Assembly (NCBI GenBank): GCA_964412555.1 | Contig: CAYPPG010000023.1 | Span: forward strand, 1 to 64,000 | DNA from: CAYPPG01 sp964412555 | GTDB lineage: Bacteria; Hinthialibacterota; Hinthialibacteria; Hinthialibacterales; Hinthialibacteraceae | DNA: 64,000 nt | Direction of reading: 5' to 3' | Part shown: positions 33,495-42,572 of the stretch, in pieces | How the letters are laid out: each line of letters begins with the position of its first letter | Position numbering within the stretch: position 1 is the first letter of the stretch | Notes under the pieces: model-generated | The model's input: only the letters and a program-made list of their open reading frames with translations | What the model was told of the DNA's origin: nothing | Databases searched by the model: none | Program-made: the position numbers and the translations under genes

Positions 33495-35735
33495 ATGAAT
33501 CAGCTGAACAAATTATTTTCAACCATGATGATCTGTTTGTTGGCGGTATCGTTTGTAATCCCATCTGCAATTAGCCTGACTGCCGAAGAGGGAAAACCAA
33601 AACCGAACCGATTCTGGTGGCCGGAGCAGTTGGATCTTAGTCCACTCCGTGAGCAAAGTCCTGAGTTCAATCCCTTCGGCGAGACATTCAACTATGCAGA
33701 AGAATTTAAAAAACTCGATCTTGAAGCCCTAAAAAAGGATATTAATAGTTTGTTGACTAATTCACAGGACTGGTGGCCAGCAGACTACGGCAACTATGGA
33801 CCTCTTTTCATACGTATGGCATGGCATAGCGCAGGTACTTACCGCACGGTTGACGGACGCGGCGGCGCCGATGGCGGTCAACAGCGTTTTGATCCGCTCA
33901 ACAGCTGGCCTGACAATGCCAATCTGGATAAAGCACGGCGGCTGCTTTGGCCGATTAAGCAGAAATATGGAAAAAAGATATCCTGGGCAGATCTGATGGT
34001 TTTGACGGGCAATGTCGCGATGGAAAATATGGGCTTTAAAACCCTTGGCTTTGCCGGCGGCCGTGTGGACGACTGGGAACCTGAAATGATCTATTGGGGA
34101 CCTGAATCTATGATGCTTGATCAAACAGAAAAGCGCCGCGATGAAGAGGGGAAACTGGAAGGGCCTCTTGCCGCAGTTCAAATGGGTCTGATTTATGTCA
34201 ATCCAGAAGGTCCGAATGGAAACCACGATCCGCTTTCATCCGCGAAGGCTATACGCGAGTCATTCGCCCTCATGGCAATGAACGACGAAGAAACAGTGGC
34301 GCTCATCGCAGGCGGTCACACGTTTGGTAAATCACACGGCGCACATCCCCCTTCTGAAAACGTTGGTCCGGAGCCGGCTGCTGCGCCCATCGAAGAACAG
34401 GGATTGGGCTGGATAAACTCAGCCGGCAAAGGGAATGCCGAAGATACAACCACCAGCGGACTAGAAGGCGCCTGGACAGCATCTCCGGTACAGTGGTCGC
34501 ATATGTATTTAGATTTTTTATTTAGGTTCGATTGGAAGCAATCCAAGAGCCCGGCGGGTGGGACAGTGTGGATTCCAACCGATGAGTATGCCAAGAATTT
34601 GGTGCCCGATGCCCATCTTGATGGTACGTTTCATGCGCCGATCATGTTTACCACCGATCTCGCTCTTAAAGAAGATCCTGATTACAGAAAAATTGCGCTA
34701 CGCTTTCGGGATAATCCGCAAGAATTTGAAGACGCATTTGCCAGAGCCTGGTTCAAACTTACACACCGTGATATGGGACCGCGTTCACGTTATCTCGGAG
34801 CGGATGTACCTGACACCGAGTTCCTTTGGCAAGATCCGCTTCCCGAAGTGGATCATAAGTTGATTCATGAAGAAGACACTCAGAAACTAAAATCTGAGAT
34901 TCTTGCATGTGGATTGACCGTGCCGGAACTGATCAGAACGGCCTGGGCATCGGCAGCCAGCTTCTGCGGCAGCGATATGCGCGGTGGTGCAAATGGGGCA
35001 CGTATACGTCTTGAGCCTCAAATACACTGGGAAGTCAACAATCCTGAAGAACTGATGAAAGTTCTGAAGCAGTTGGAAAAAATACAGACAGACTTCAATA
35101 AATCGCAATCTGACAATACAAAAATTTCGCTTGCTGATTTGATTGTACTGGGCGGAGCGGCTGCTGTGGAAAAGGCGGCAAAGGATGCCGGAATTAACGT
35201 TGAAGTACCTTTTGCTCCAGGCCGCGTAGACGCATCGCAGGAACAAACGGACGTAGAGTCTTTTTCCATACTCGAGCTGAAAGCCGATGGATTTAGGAAT
35301 TATTATGGTAAGGGGCACTACCTTTCACCAACCGAATCACTCGTAGACAAAGCGAGCTTGTTAAACCTGAACGTTCCTGAAATGACCGTTCTGGTAGGCG
35401 GTATGCGGGCGCTGAATGCCAATACCGGCCAATCTGAGCATGGCGTGTTGACCGAAAGGCCTGGCGTGTTAAGCAATGATTTCTTTGTAAACCTGCTTGA
35501 TATGTCCACAGAATGGAAACAATCAGACGAGTCTGATGGTATTTATGAAGGGTATAACCGCGAGACAGGCGAGCTGAAATGGACCACGACTTCTGTTGAT
35601 TTGATCTTCGGCTCGAACTCTGAATTGCGAGCGGTTGCCGAGGTCTACGCATGTAACGATTCAAAAGAAAAGTTTGTGCGTGACTTTGTCGATGCCTGGG
35701 TCAAGGTAATGAGACTCGACCGTTTTGAGTTGTAA
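33495..35735 (+). CDS. katG: catalase-peroxidase with an N-terminal signal peptide
   Basis: The 746-residue enzyme is a full two-domain KatG, a haem enzyme that removes hydrogen peroxide. The N-domain distal motif IRMAWHSAGTYR supplies the Arg, Trp and His. The proximal His is in IAGGHTFGKSHGA. Tyr in GLIYVNPEGPNG and Met in SFALMAMNDEE complete the Trp-Tyr-Met adduct needed for catalase activity. The C-domain starts near residue 420. The start at 33495 follows AAGGAG by ten bases and gives a signal peptide (FSTMMICLLAVSFVIPSAISLTA), so the enzyme is probably periplasmic, whereas most KatG are cytosolic. It stands alone with its own promoter. Confidence 0.93.
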   Translation: MNQLNKLFSTMMICLLAVSFVIPSAISLTAEEGKPKPNRFWWPEQLDLSPLREQSPEFNPFGETFNYAEEFKKLDLEALKKDINSLLTNSQDWWPADYGNYGPLFIRMAWHSAGTYRTVDGRGGADGGQQRFDPLNSWPDNANLDKARRLLWPIKQKYGKKISWADLMVLTGNVAMENMGFKTLGFAGGRVDDWEPEMIYWGPESMMLDQTEKRRDEEGKLEGPLAAVQMGLIYVNPEGPNGNHDPLSSAKAIRESFALMAMNDEETVALIAGGHTFGKSHGAHPPSENVGPEPAAAPIEEQGLGWINSAGKGNAEDTTTSGLEGAWTASPVQWSHMYLDFLFRFDWKQSKSPAGGTVWIPTDEYAKNLVPDAHLDGTFHAPIMFTTDLALKEDPDYRKIALRFRDNPQEFEDAFARAWFKLTHRDMGPRSRYLGADVPDTEFLWQDPLPEVDHKLIHEEDTQKLKSEILACGLTVPELIRTAWASAASFCGSDMRGGANGARIRLEPQIHWEVNNPEELMKVLKQLEKIQTDFNKSQSDNTKISLADLIVLGGAAAVEKAAKDAGINVEVPFAPGRVDASQEQTDVESFSILELKADGFRNYYGKGHYLSPTESLVDKASLLNLNVPEMTVLVGGMRALNANTGQSEHGVLTERPGVLSNDFFVNLLDMSTEWKQSDESDGIYEGYNRETGELKWTTTSVDLIFGSNSELRAVAEVYACNDSKEKFVRDFVDAWVKVMRLDRFEL

Positions 35736-35759
35736 TTTTTTCGCCTTCTATCCGTCGCC

Positions 35760-35788
35760 GCCGGGTCTTTACACGAACGAGACCCGGC
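35760..35788 (+). terminator. terminator-like hairpin after katG
   Basis: GCCGGGTCT (35760-35768) pairs perfectly with AGACCCGGC (35780-35788) across an 11-base loop. No T-run follows, so it may act as a rho-dependent or transcript-stabilising stem. Confidence 0.5.
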
Positions 35789-36005
35789 GCTGCACCTTCC
35801 TTGAAACTCGCAGACGATCGAGTTGGGTGAAAGTCGTCTGAGAAATCAATTCAAATTCATTCAACCCGTCATTTGTGGTCTTAGATTTTCCTCTCAGAAC
35901 TAGAAAATTTTTTGATTCTCAATGATAATAATAGAGTAATATTGTGCGGATATATTTTGGGTTCAGCTCAGTTGTCCCAGATTCTTTGAAAAGGAGATTG
36001 AGATA

Positions 36006-37760
36006 ATGAATCGACGGAAATTTCTGAAAAATTCAGCAACGCTCGCCATGGCATCGATAAATCTGCAGGGATGTATGAGCTCCCCCTCATTGGTGCGCCA
36101 AGATTCACAAGAGCGTCCCAATATAATCGTGGTTATGGCCGACAATACTGGCTTCTCTGAATTTGGGATCAACGGCAATCCCCTCGTTAGCACCCCACAT
36201 ATTGACCGCTTTGCGAAAGAAGGAGTGCGCTTCAATCGCTTTTATTGCAATCCGATGTGCGCACCAACAAGAGCGAGTCTCCTGACTGGGCGCTACTACT
36301 ATCGGACTGGCGTCATCCACACTTCGCGCGGTGGAGCGAAGATGCACGGCGACGAGATCACGATTGCGGAACGCCTTCAAGCGGCGGACTATGTTTCAGG
36401 CATCTTCGGCAAATGGCACCTGGGCGACAACTATCCAATGCGTCCACAGGACCAAGGCTTTGACCAGCATCTGATTCATAAATCAGGCCGTCTGGGCCAA
36501 GTACCGGACAAGCCGAATGGCTATTTTGATCCGGTATTATGGGAAGATGGCAATCGAGTGAAGAAACGGGGGTACTGCACAGATATTTTTTTTCAAGCAG
36601 CGCAGGAATTTATCGAAAACAATCGCAAACGGCCCTTTTTTATCTACTTGCCGACGAATGTGGCCCATACGTCCAATGAGGTCGGCCTGCAAGTCCATCC
36701 GAAATACAGCAAGCCGTATAAAGAAATGGGACTGGATGACAAAACGGCAACCGTCTATGGAATGCTGACCAACCTGGATGAAAATTTCGCCCGTTTACTC
36801 CAAAAACTCGATGACTTGGATTTGAGGTCGAACACTCTGCTTATCTTCCTTACGGATGACGGAAACGTACAGCAAAACGTTTTGGGATTCCGAGGAAAAG
36901 GCCAGCCGTCACTCTATGAAGGAGGTCTGCGTGTACCGTGTTTCATGCAATGGCCATCCCGTTTCACAAAACCGGGCCTTGTAATTGATCATATTGCGTC
37001 GCACATCGACATCATGCCGACAATACTGAACGCATGCCAGCTGGAAATTCCGTCCGAACCAGTGATTGACGGTATCAACTTAATGCCTTTACTGGAACAG
37101 AAAAACATTCAATGGCCAAACCGGATGTTGTTTTTTCAATGTCACCGGGGACTCACTCCTCATCGGTATCAGAACTGCGCCGTCGTGACCCAAAGATACA
37201 AAATGGTTGGTTACCCAGGCACATTTAATGATCGCAACCTGGAAACATCCGTAGAGACGCCGATCCTGGAACTCTATGACCTGGAAAATGATCCAGGTGA
37301 AAAAAGCGATATCGCCGCGCATCATCCCGATTTACTTGAGAAGATGAAATCCGCGTATGACGATTGGTTTGATGATGTACGCAGTTCCCGGAACTTCGTT
37401 CCAGGAATCATCCATATCGGATCGGATGCTGAAAACCCAACTTACTTGTGCCGCTATCAAGATTCGTCCTATGTAAACCAAGTGCCGACCGGATGGCCCG
37501 TTTACATCGAGCGTAGTGGCGAATATGAGTTCACCATCAATCGGGAACCTTCTTCCAAGCCAGGTTATATGATCGTTGAAATCAATAATAAGAAAATGAA
37601 CCGTCCACTCGCACCAACACAAAATCGAGCCACCTTTTCATTACCTTCCGGTCATGTGAAAATGAATGTCTGGGTCGAAGAACAGGGAGAGACCTATGTT
37701 CCTCGCAGCCAAGAGGACACCCTCGGAGACGTTACCGTGAACAGGAAGATATCAAACTGA
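36006..37760 (+). CDS. arylsulfatase-family sulfatase (type I), exported lipoprotein-like
   Basis: The 584-residue protein removes sulfate from a sulfated substrate, probably a glycan given the window. It has both a twin-arginine motif (MNRRKFLKNS) and a lipobox-like LQGC at 20-23. The formylglycine Cys is Cys85 in CAPTRASLLTGR, so it needs a sulfatase-maturating enzyme; none is in the window. The metal-site pairs are altered. The usual Asp-Asp (ADDxG) is Asp46-Asn47 (ADNTG) and the usual Asp-Asn (DNG) is Asp284-Asp285 (TDDG), a swap that keeps the charge. KWHLG supplies the active-site Lys-His. A C-terminal beta-sandwich region (about 465-584) is added. It ends nine bases inside the convergent oxidase gene. 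Confidence 0.88.
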   Translation: MNRRKFLKNSATLAMASINLQGCMSSPSLVRQDSQERPNIIVVMADNTGFSEFGINGNPLVSTPHIDRFAKEGVRFNRFYCNPMCAPTRASLLTGRYYYRTGVIHTSRGGAKMHGDEITIAERLQAADYVSGIFGKWHLGDNYPMRPQDQGFDQHLIHKSGRLGQVPDKPNGYFDPVLWEDGNRVKKRGYCTDIFFQAAQEFIENNRKRPFFIYLPTNVAHTSNEVGLQVHPKYSKPYKEMGLDDKTATVYGMLTNLDENFARLLQKLDDLDLRSNTLLIFLTDDGNVQQNVLGFRGKGQPSLYEGGLRVPCFMQWPSRFTKPGLVIDHIASHIDIMPTILNACQLEIPSEPVIDGINLMPLLEQKNIQWPNRMLFFQCHRGLTPHRYQNCAVVTQRYKMVGYPGTFNDRNLETSVETPILELYDLENDPGEKSDIAAHHPDLLEKMKSAYDDWFDDVRSSRNFVPGIIHIGSDAENPTYLCRYQDSSYVNQVPTGWPVYIERSGEYEFTINREPSSKPGYMIVEINNKKMNRPLAPTQNRATFSLPSGHVKMNVWVEEQGETYVPRSQEDTLGDVTVNRKISN

Positions 37761-38381
37761 GACCACTAAAACCACAAATAACACAATCCAAACCGCGTCC
37801 AAGAAATGCCAATACATCACCGAATACAAAACCCCAGGATAATACTCGACGGAATACCTCCCCTTGAATGCCTTGGTCGTAACAACCCACAGCAGAATCA
37901 ATCCGCCGACCACATGAATCGCATGCAATCCTGTCAGCGTATAAAAGCCGAATTCAAACAGGCTTTTGCCGGCCGGAATATACGCCTTGAGAAAAGCCGT
38001 ACGAAGGTTGAACCAATTGACGGCTTGGCAGATCAAGAAACCATAGCCAAATAACGTCGTGAGCAACATGGCCGTTTTTAAGGAAGCCAGTTGATTTCGG
38101 CGAACAGAAACCAACCCCCAATGAATACTGACACTGCTTACAAGAAGAATGATCGTTCCAATCCAAAGTCCGAATGTAGGAAAAGAAACTCCCTTGGGCA
38201 ACCATTCCTCTGCACGATTGAAAATAATCAAATACGCGATCAAACCGGCCGCAAAAAGGATGGAGAGTGAAATCAAAAAAATCCACATTCCCAACTTACC
38301 GGTCCCGAGATCGTGAGCCGAATAACTTTGAGAGTCATTCCCTGATTCAACGGTGGGGAGTGAATGAAAATGTTCTGTCAT
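37752..38381 (-). CDS. second cytochrome c oxidase subunit III (short form)
   Basis: The 209-residue membrane protein belongs to the haem-copper oxidase subunit III family: LGTGKLGMWIFLISLSILFA at the N-terminus, FGFYTLTGLHAIHVVGGLILL and YSVMYWHFLDAVWIVLFVVL at the end. Five membrane helices are predicted, which fits the short form lacking the first two helices of the seven-helix type. Its start overlaps the preceding gene's stop by four bases (ATGA). It is the last gene of the respiratory cluster and the second subunit III in it, so it may stabilise the same oxidase. Confidence 0.85.
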   Translation of the reverse strand: MTEHFHSLPTVESGNDSQSYSAHDLGTGKLGMWIFLISLSILFAAGLIAYLIIFNRAEEWLPKGVSFPTFGLWIGTIILLVSSVSIHWGLVSVRRNQLASLKTAMLLTTLFGYGFLICQAVNWFNLRTAFLKAYIPAGKSLFEFGFYTLTGLHAIHVVGGLILLWVVTTKAFKGRYSVEYYPGVLYSVMYWHFLDAVWIVLFVVLVVSV

Positions 38382-38737
38382 TTGTTGATACCAGGCGCAT
38401 AACCGGGAATCAAATCCGGTTGGTACTCGAGTGAATCCATTAAAGCAAACGAGACGAATAACATCACAAAGAGCAGTGAACAGATAAATATAAACGAATG
38501 AAACGATTTATCATATCGTAAATGCATGAAATAAAGCGCGACCAGCGTTGCTTTCGCCGTGGCGATAATCATCGCAATCCATAAATTGAATTCTCCCAAA
38601 TCGTAATGAGTCGCCTCGACAGTCAGCCAGGTCAACACCATCAAGGCTGCCCACACACCGATCAAAACGCGCAACGGGACGACATGTCCCACTCCATGCG
38701 CATGATCTTGTTCCTCGTGATTTGTATCATAAGACAT
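38378..38737 (-). CDS. cytochrome c oxidase subunit IV (CoxD/prokaryotic type)
   Basis: The 119-residue protein has a His-rich N-terminus and three membrane helices (VLIGVWAALMVLTWLTV, LWIAMIIATAKATLVALYFM, FIFICSLLFVMLFVSFAL). HLRYDKSFH after the second helix is typical of the small prokaryotic subunit IV. It assists assembly of the oxidase and is not catalytic. AGGAG precedes the ATG. It lies between the two subunit III genes. Confidence 0.85.
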   Translation of the reverse strand: MSYDTNHEEQDHAHGVGHVVPLRVLIGVWAALMVLTWLTVEATHYDLGEFNLWIAMIIATAKATLVALYFMHLRYDKSFHSFIFICSLLFVMLFVSFALMDSLEYQPDLIPGYAPGINK

Positions 38738-38780
38738 CGTGTCAATCTCCTTTTTTTTAATACATCCAGTCTGTCACCGA

Positions 38781-39716
38781 TCAATGAATCAAATACAGTA
38801 GAGGGAAAAGATAAATCCAGATCAAGTCGACCAAGTGCCAATACAATCCCGTTAAATCGACGGGAGTAAAGTATTCGCTTGAAAAATGTCCTTGGATCGA
38901 TCTCCGCAAAATCCAACCGATGGTCCCCATCCCCACGATCACGTGCAAGGCGTGCAAGCCGGTCATCACAAAATAAATTCCGAAAAACAAGTGTACATTT
39001 TCCGGCACATCTTGGACGCGAGAATAGAATTCCTCATCATACTCCGAAGCCAATCCTTTAGGCCCTACAGCAGATGGCTCAATCAAGGATTTCTCAGCGG
39101 TTGCTTTTTCGATTGTTCCGGTTGCGGAAGACATTTCCCCTTGTTGTGGTTCTTGTTTCTCCTCGTTTTCGCTTTGTTCATGATCGATGCCTTCTCCGGA
39201 TTGTGTCAATGATTGCTCTACTTTTGCATTGGCAACATCGTGGCTCTGTTCGGTCTCATGACCATCAAGTGAATGGAGATCGGGATCGTAGAGTTTCCCC
39301 CACTTCAAACCGTGTTTCCATTTGTGATTGTATTCAACCGCCTTGACGCCTAAAAAGATAAATCCGCAAAGCAAGGTAATCGAAAGGAGAATGACAAGCG
39401 CTTTTTGTTGACTGAGTTGAGCGCTGCGAACCGCCATGGCCATCGTCAGACTGCTGAAAATCAAAACAACTGTATTCAGTGCGCCCAAGGGAACATCGAG
39501 ATATTTATGAGCATAAATGAAAATTTCGGGATGATTTGCCCGGTACACGGCATACGCGCAAAACAACCCCCCGAACAGGAGAATCTCGGTAACGAGAAAA
39601 ATCCACATGCCCATTTTGCCCGATTCGAACTGTTGCGCCGGGGTGTCGTAGTGGTGCTCCAAATGGGGAGGATGGTGATGGCTGTGATCCCCCGACGCCT
39701 GATTGTGTGATGACAT
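38781..39716 (-). CDS. coxC: cytochrome c oxidase subunit III with a large acidic insertion
   Basis: The 311-residue protein has the subunit III framework (GKMGMWIFLVTEILLFGGLFCAY, VHLFFGIYFVMTGLHALHVIVG, YWHLVDLIWIYLFPLLYL). About 100 residues rich in Glu, Gln and Ser (about 120-225) are inserted between helices three and four. Without the insertion it is of ordinary size. The insertion follows KWGKLYDPD and is probably a disordered loop on one membrane face. Similar but shorter loops exist in oxidases linked to Alternative Complex III. The role here could be docking to that complex, but this is inference. Confidence 0.85.
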   Translation of the reverse strand: MSSHNQASGDHSHHHPPHLEHHYDTPAQQFESGKMGMWIFLVTEILLFGGLFCAYAVYRANHPEIFIYAHKYLDVPLGALNTVVLIFSSLTMAMAVRSAQLSQQKALVILLSITLLCGFIFLGVKAVEYNHKWKHGLKWGKLYDPDLHSLDGHETEQSHDVANAKVEQSLTQSGEGIDHEQSENEEKQEPQQGEMSSATGTIEKATAEKSLIEPSAVGPKGLASEYDEEFYSRVQDVPENVHLFFGIYFVMTGLHALHVIVGMGTIGWILRRSIQGHFSSEYFTPVDLTGLYWHLVDLIWIYLFPLLYLIH

Positions 39717-39728
39717 ATTCCAATTACC

Positions 39729-41411
39729 TCATACCGTGGTTTCAGTTTGGTGGACTCGAATGTATCCATCCGTTTCCGGATCGTATTCGATGGGTCTCAT
39801 GTCATAGGGATCACCCACCGTCGGCGGCGATTCGAAATTGTGAGGGGGTGGCGGTGAACTGCATGTCCATTCAAGTGTCGCTCCGCCCCACGGATTGGGC
39901 GGCGCTTTCTTTCCCCGAAAGAGAGAATGAATGAAACAAGCTGCACAGAACACAAATCCGACAGCCATAATATACGAACCGATGGTCGAGAATTGATGCA
40001 GCGATGTATATACACCTTCATAGTTTGCATACCGGCGGGGCATCCCTTGGACTCCCAGTAAAAATTGAGAGAAGAAAGTCATGTTGAAACCGATAAAGAT
40101 TAAGAACAAAGCAAGTTTCCCTTGCAATTCGCTGTACATTTTTCCTGTGATTTTCGGCCACCAATAATGCATCCCACCAATAAATGCGATCAACGTGCCT
40201 CCAAACATGACGTAATGAAAATGAGCCACGACAAAATAGGTATCATGCAAGTGAACGTCAGTGGCAAGAGAACCTAGGAAAAGACCGGTCAGTCCCCCGA
40301 TCCCGAATAAGAAAATAAAAGACATCGCATAGAGCATCGGTGTTTCTAAAGAAATCGATCCCTTATACATCGTCGCCAGCCAATTGAAGACCTTAATGGC
40401 CGACGGAATCGAAACACTGAATGTCAAAAGACTGAAGATCATGTTCATCATGGGGGACTGTCCACTGGTGAACATATGATGCCCCCAGACCAGGAAACCG
40501 AGAATGGCAATCGCGATACTACTGAAGGCAATAAATTTATATCCGAATATATGTTTGTGGCTGAAGGTGGAAACCAGTTCACTGATGATCCCCATTGCAG
40601 GCAGGATCATGATATACACTGCAGGGTGTGAATAAAACCAGAAGAAATGCTGATACAGAACCGGATCGCCGCCGAGTGCCGGATCGAAGAATCCTACGCC
40701 AAGTGTCCTTTCAACAATCAAAAGCAATAACGTTATCCCGAGAACCGGCGTGGCCAGAACTTGGATAACCGCAGTGCCATACAAAGACCATAAAAAGAGC
40801 GGCATCCGGAACCACGTCATTCCCGGCGGCCGCAGTTTATGAATCGTCACAATAAAGTTCACGCCGGTCAGAATAGAACTGAATCCTAAAATAAATGCCC
40901 CAAATACAATCGTCACAACACTTGTACTCGTCGACGTGCTGTACGGAGTATAAAACGTCCAACCCGTATCCGCCGAACCTAAAATAATCGAGAGCAGTGC
41001 GAAGATCGCTCCAATAACATATAAATAATAACTCGTCAGATTCAATCGCGGAAAAGCCACATCTTTCGCCCCCAGCATGATCGGCAGCACGAAATTCCCC
41101 AGCGCTGCCGGAATCCCGGGAATGATAAAAAGAAAGATCATCACCGCTCCATGCAGGGTGAAGATTTTATTATACGTGTCGTTATCCATGATCGTTTGAC
41201 CCGGCCCGAGTAACTCGGTCCGGATCAAGATCGCGAACACTCCTCCGAGAAAGAAGGCAATGAGAACCGAAATCAAATACATGATCCCGATCCGCTTGTG
41301 ATCCAGAGTCACCAACCATGAGAGAATACCGGTTTTATGGGTCAAGTAATTTTCTTCGTGATCCTCGACCGCATGTGGGTGGGAAGACGGATAAGTTGTC
41401 GAAGTAACCAT
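39729..41411 (-). CDS. coxA: cytochrome c oxidase subunit I (caa3-type, A2 subfamily)
   Basis: The 560-residue protein is the catalytic haem-copper subunit with 12 or more membrane helices. It shows the six-His framework: TLHGAVMIFLF (low-spin haem), WFYSHPAVYIMIL (CuB His and cross-linked Tyr region), WGHHMF (CuB His pair) and HDTYFVVAHFHYV (haem ligands). YSHP in place of GHPE at the end of the D-channel marks the A2 subfamily. It reduces oxygen to water and pumps protons at the cytoplasmic membrane. It lies downstream of coxB and the act genes in one transcription unit. Confidence 0.95.
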   Translation of the reverse strand: MVTSTTYPSSHPHAVEDHEENYLTHKTGILSWLVTLDHKRIGIMYLISVLIAFFLGGVFAILIRTELLGPGQTIMDNDTYNKIFTLHGAVMIFLFIIPGIPAALGNFVLPIMLGAKDVAFPRLNLTSYYLYVIGAIFALLSIILGSADTGWTFYTPYSTSTSTSVVTIVFGAFILGFSSILTGVNFIVTIHKLRPPGMTWFRMPLFLWSLYGTAVIQVLATPVLGITLLLLIVERTLGVGFFDPALGGDPVLYQHFFWFYSHPAVYIMILPAMGIISELVSTFSHKHIFGYKFIAFSSIAIAILGFLVWGHHMFTSGQSPMMNMIFSLLTFSVSIPSAIKVFNWLATMYKGSISLETPMLYAMSFIFLFGIGGLTGLFLGSLATDVHLHDTYFVVAHFHYVMFGGTLIAFIGGMHYWWPKITGKMYSELQGKLALFLIFIGFNMTFFSQFLLGVQGMPRRYANYEGVYTSLHQFSTIGSYIMAVGFVFCAACFIHSLFRGKKAPPNPWGGATLEWTCSSPPPPHNFESPPTVGDPYDMRPIEYDPETDGYIRVHQTETTV

Positions 41412-41460
41412 TGTATACTAAACCTCAATTCAGACGTCGATGTTCATTTGTATTCAAAAA

Positions 41461-42555
41461 TTACTGAGAATCGTTTTCCTGATTGTCATTTTGTTGTTTT
41501 TCATTCTGTCCGGATTGTGCCTCTTCAGATTCGCTCTGTTGGGAATCCTCTTGTTTCGGTTCACCATCCGTTTCATCTTTTTCATATTTATCACTCAGTG
41601 TTTTTAGAAATTCGATAATGGCGGTGATTTCTTCCGATTTTAGTTTCCCCTGATAGGTCGGCATGACCGCTTCGAAACCGGCGACGATATCGGCCATCGG
41701 TTCCAAAATAGATTGCCGAATGTAGTTTTCATCTGCGACCACAGTCGAACCGTCTTTCAAAGCAACCTTGTGGCCGAAGAGATTCTTGAATGTTGGTCCC
41801 TGATCACCGGAACCATCGATCGAATGGCATTGATTGCATCCCCGCACTTGGTAAAGACGTTCACCGGCTTCGGCAGGAGGCATATTCTTAAGAAAATTGG
41901 AAGCGTCTTCCAACCAGTTTTCAAATCCGCCGGTTTCGTGCACAATGACCATCGCCGTCATATCGGAATGATCGGTTCCGCAATATTCGGCACAGAACAA
42001 AAAGTATTCACCCGGATCCTTCGCTTGAAACCAAGTTTCCGTATACCGCCCGGGAACAGCATCCATCTTGATACGAAACGCCGGAACGAAAAGACTGTGG
42101 ATGACATCATCCGATGTGATGATCAAACGAACCGGCACATCGACGGGTACATGAAGATCTTCCGCGACATGACCGTTCGGATACCGAAAAAACCATTTCC
42201 ATTTTTGCCCGGTAACATTGATTTCATAGGCATTATCCGGCACGATTTTCATGTTCATGAACGTCGTGAAACCATATCCGAAAATTAGAAGAACAATGAT
42301 TGTCGGAATGATGGTCCACGTCAGTTCCAGCGCAAAACTATGGATAGGGCCTTTATCGTGTTTTCTACCCTCCCGTCTGCGAAAGCGGATAATGAAGACC
42401 ACCATCAATACAACGATCAGCACAAAAAAGAACGCGGAGATCCCCAAAATAAAATTGAATACCCAATCCACGTCCGGCGCTGTTGTCGAAGCCTGCGGCG
42501 GCAGCCAAAACGATCCGCGTTCTTGTGCACGGAATAGAGTGTCGAGCGAATTCAT
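41461..42555 (-). CDS. coxB: cytochrome c oxidase subunit II with fused cytochrome c
   Basis: The protein is about 364 residues. Two membrane helices come first (VFNFILGISAFFFVLIVVLMVVFIIRF is the first), followed by a cupredoxin domain with the CuA ligands in LFCAEYCGTDHSDM. A monohaem cytochrome c domain has CNQCHS, and a very acidic Gln/Glu/Ser/Asn tail of about 50 residues closes the protein. The fused cytochrome makes this a caa3-type oxidase. The start at 42555 has AGGAAT seven bases upstream; a TTG at 42576 overlapping the sco stop is the alternative. Confidence 0.93.
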   Translation of the reverse strand: MNSLDTLFRAQERGSFWLPPQASTTAPDVDWVFNFILGISAFFFVLIVVLMVVFIIRFRRREGRKHDKGPIHSFALELTWTIIPTIIVLLIFGYGFTTFMNMKIVPDNAYEINVTGQKWKWFFRYPNGHVAEDLHVPVDVPVRLIITSDDVIHSLFVPAFRIKMDAVPGRYTETWFQAKDPGEYFLFCAEYCGTDHSDMTAMVIVHETGGFENWLEDASNFLKNMPPAEAGERLYQVRGCNQCHSIDGSGDQGPTFKNLFGHKVALKDGSTVVADENYIRQSILEPMADIVAGFEAVMPTYQGKLKSEEITAIIEFLKTLSDKYEKDETDGEPKQEDSQQSESEEAQSGQNEKQQNDNQENDSQ

Positions 42556-42572
42556 GATTGTATTCCTGTCGA

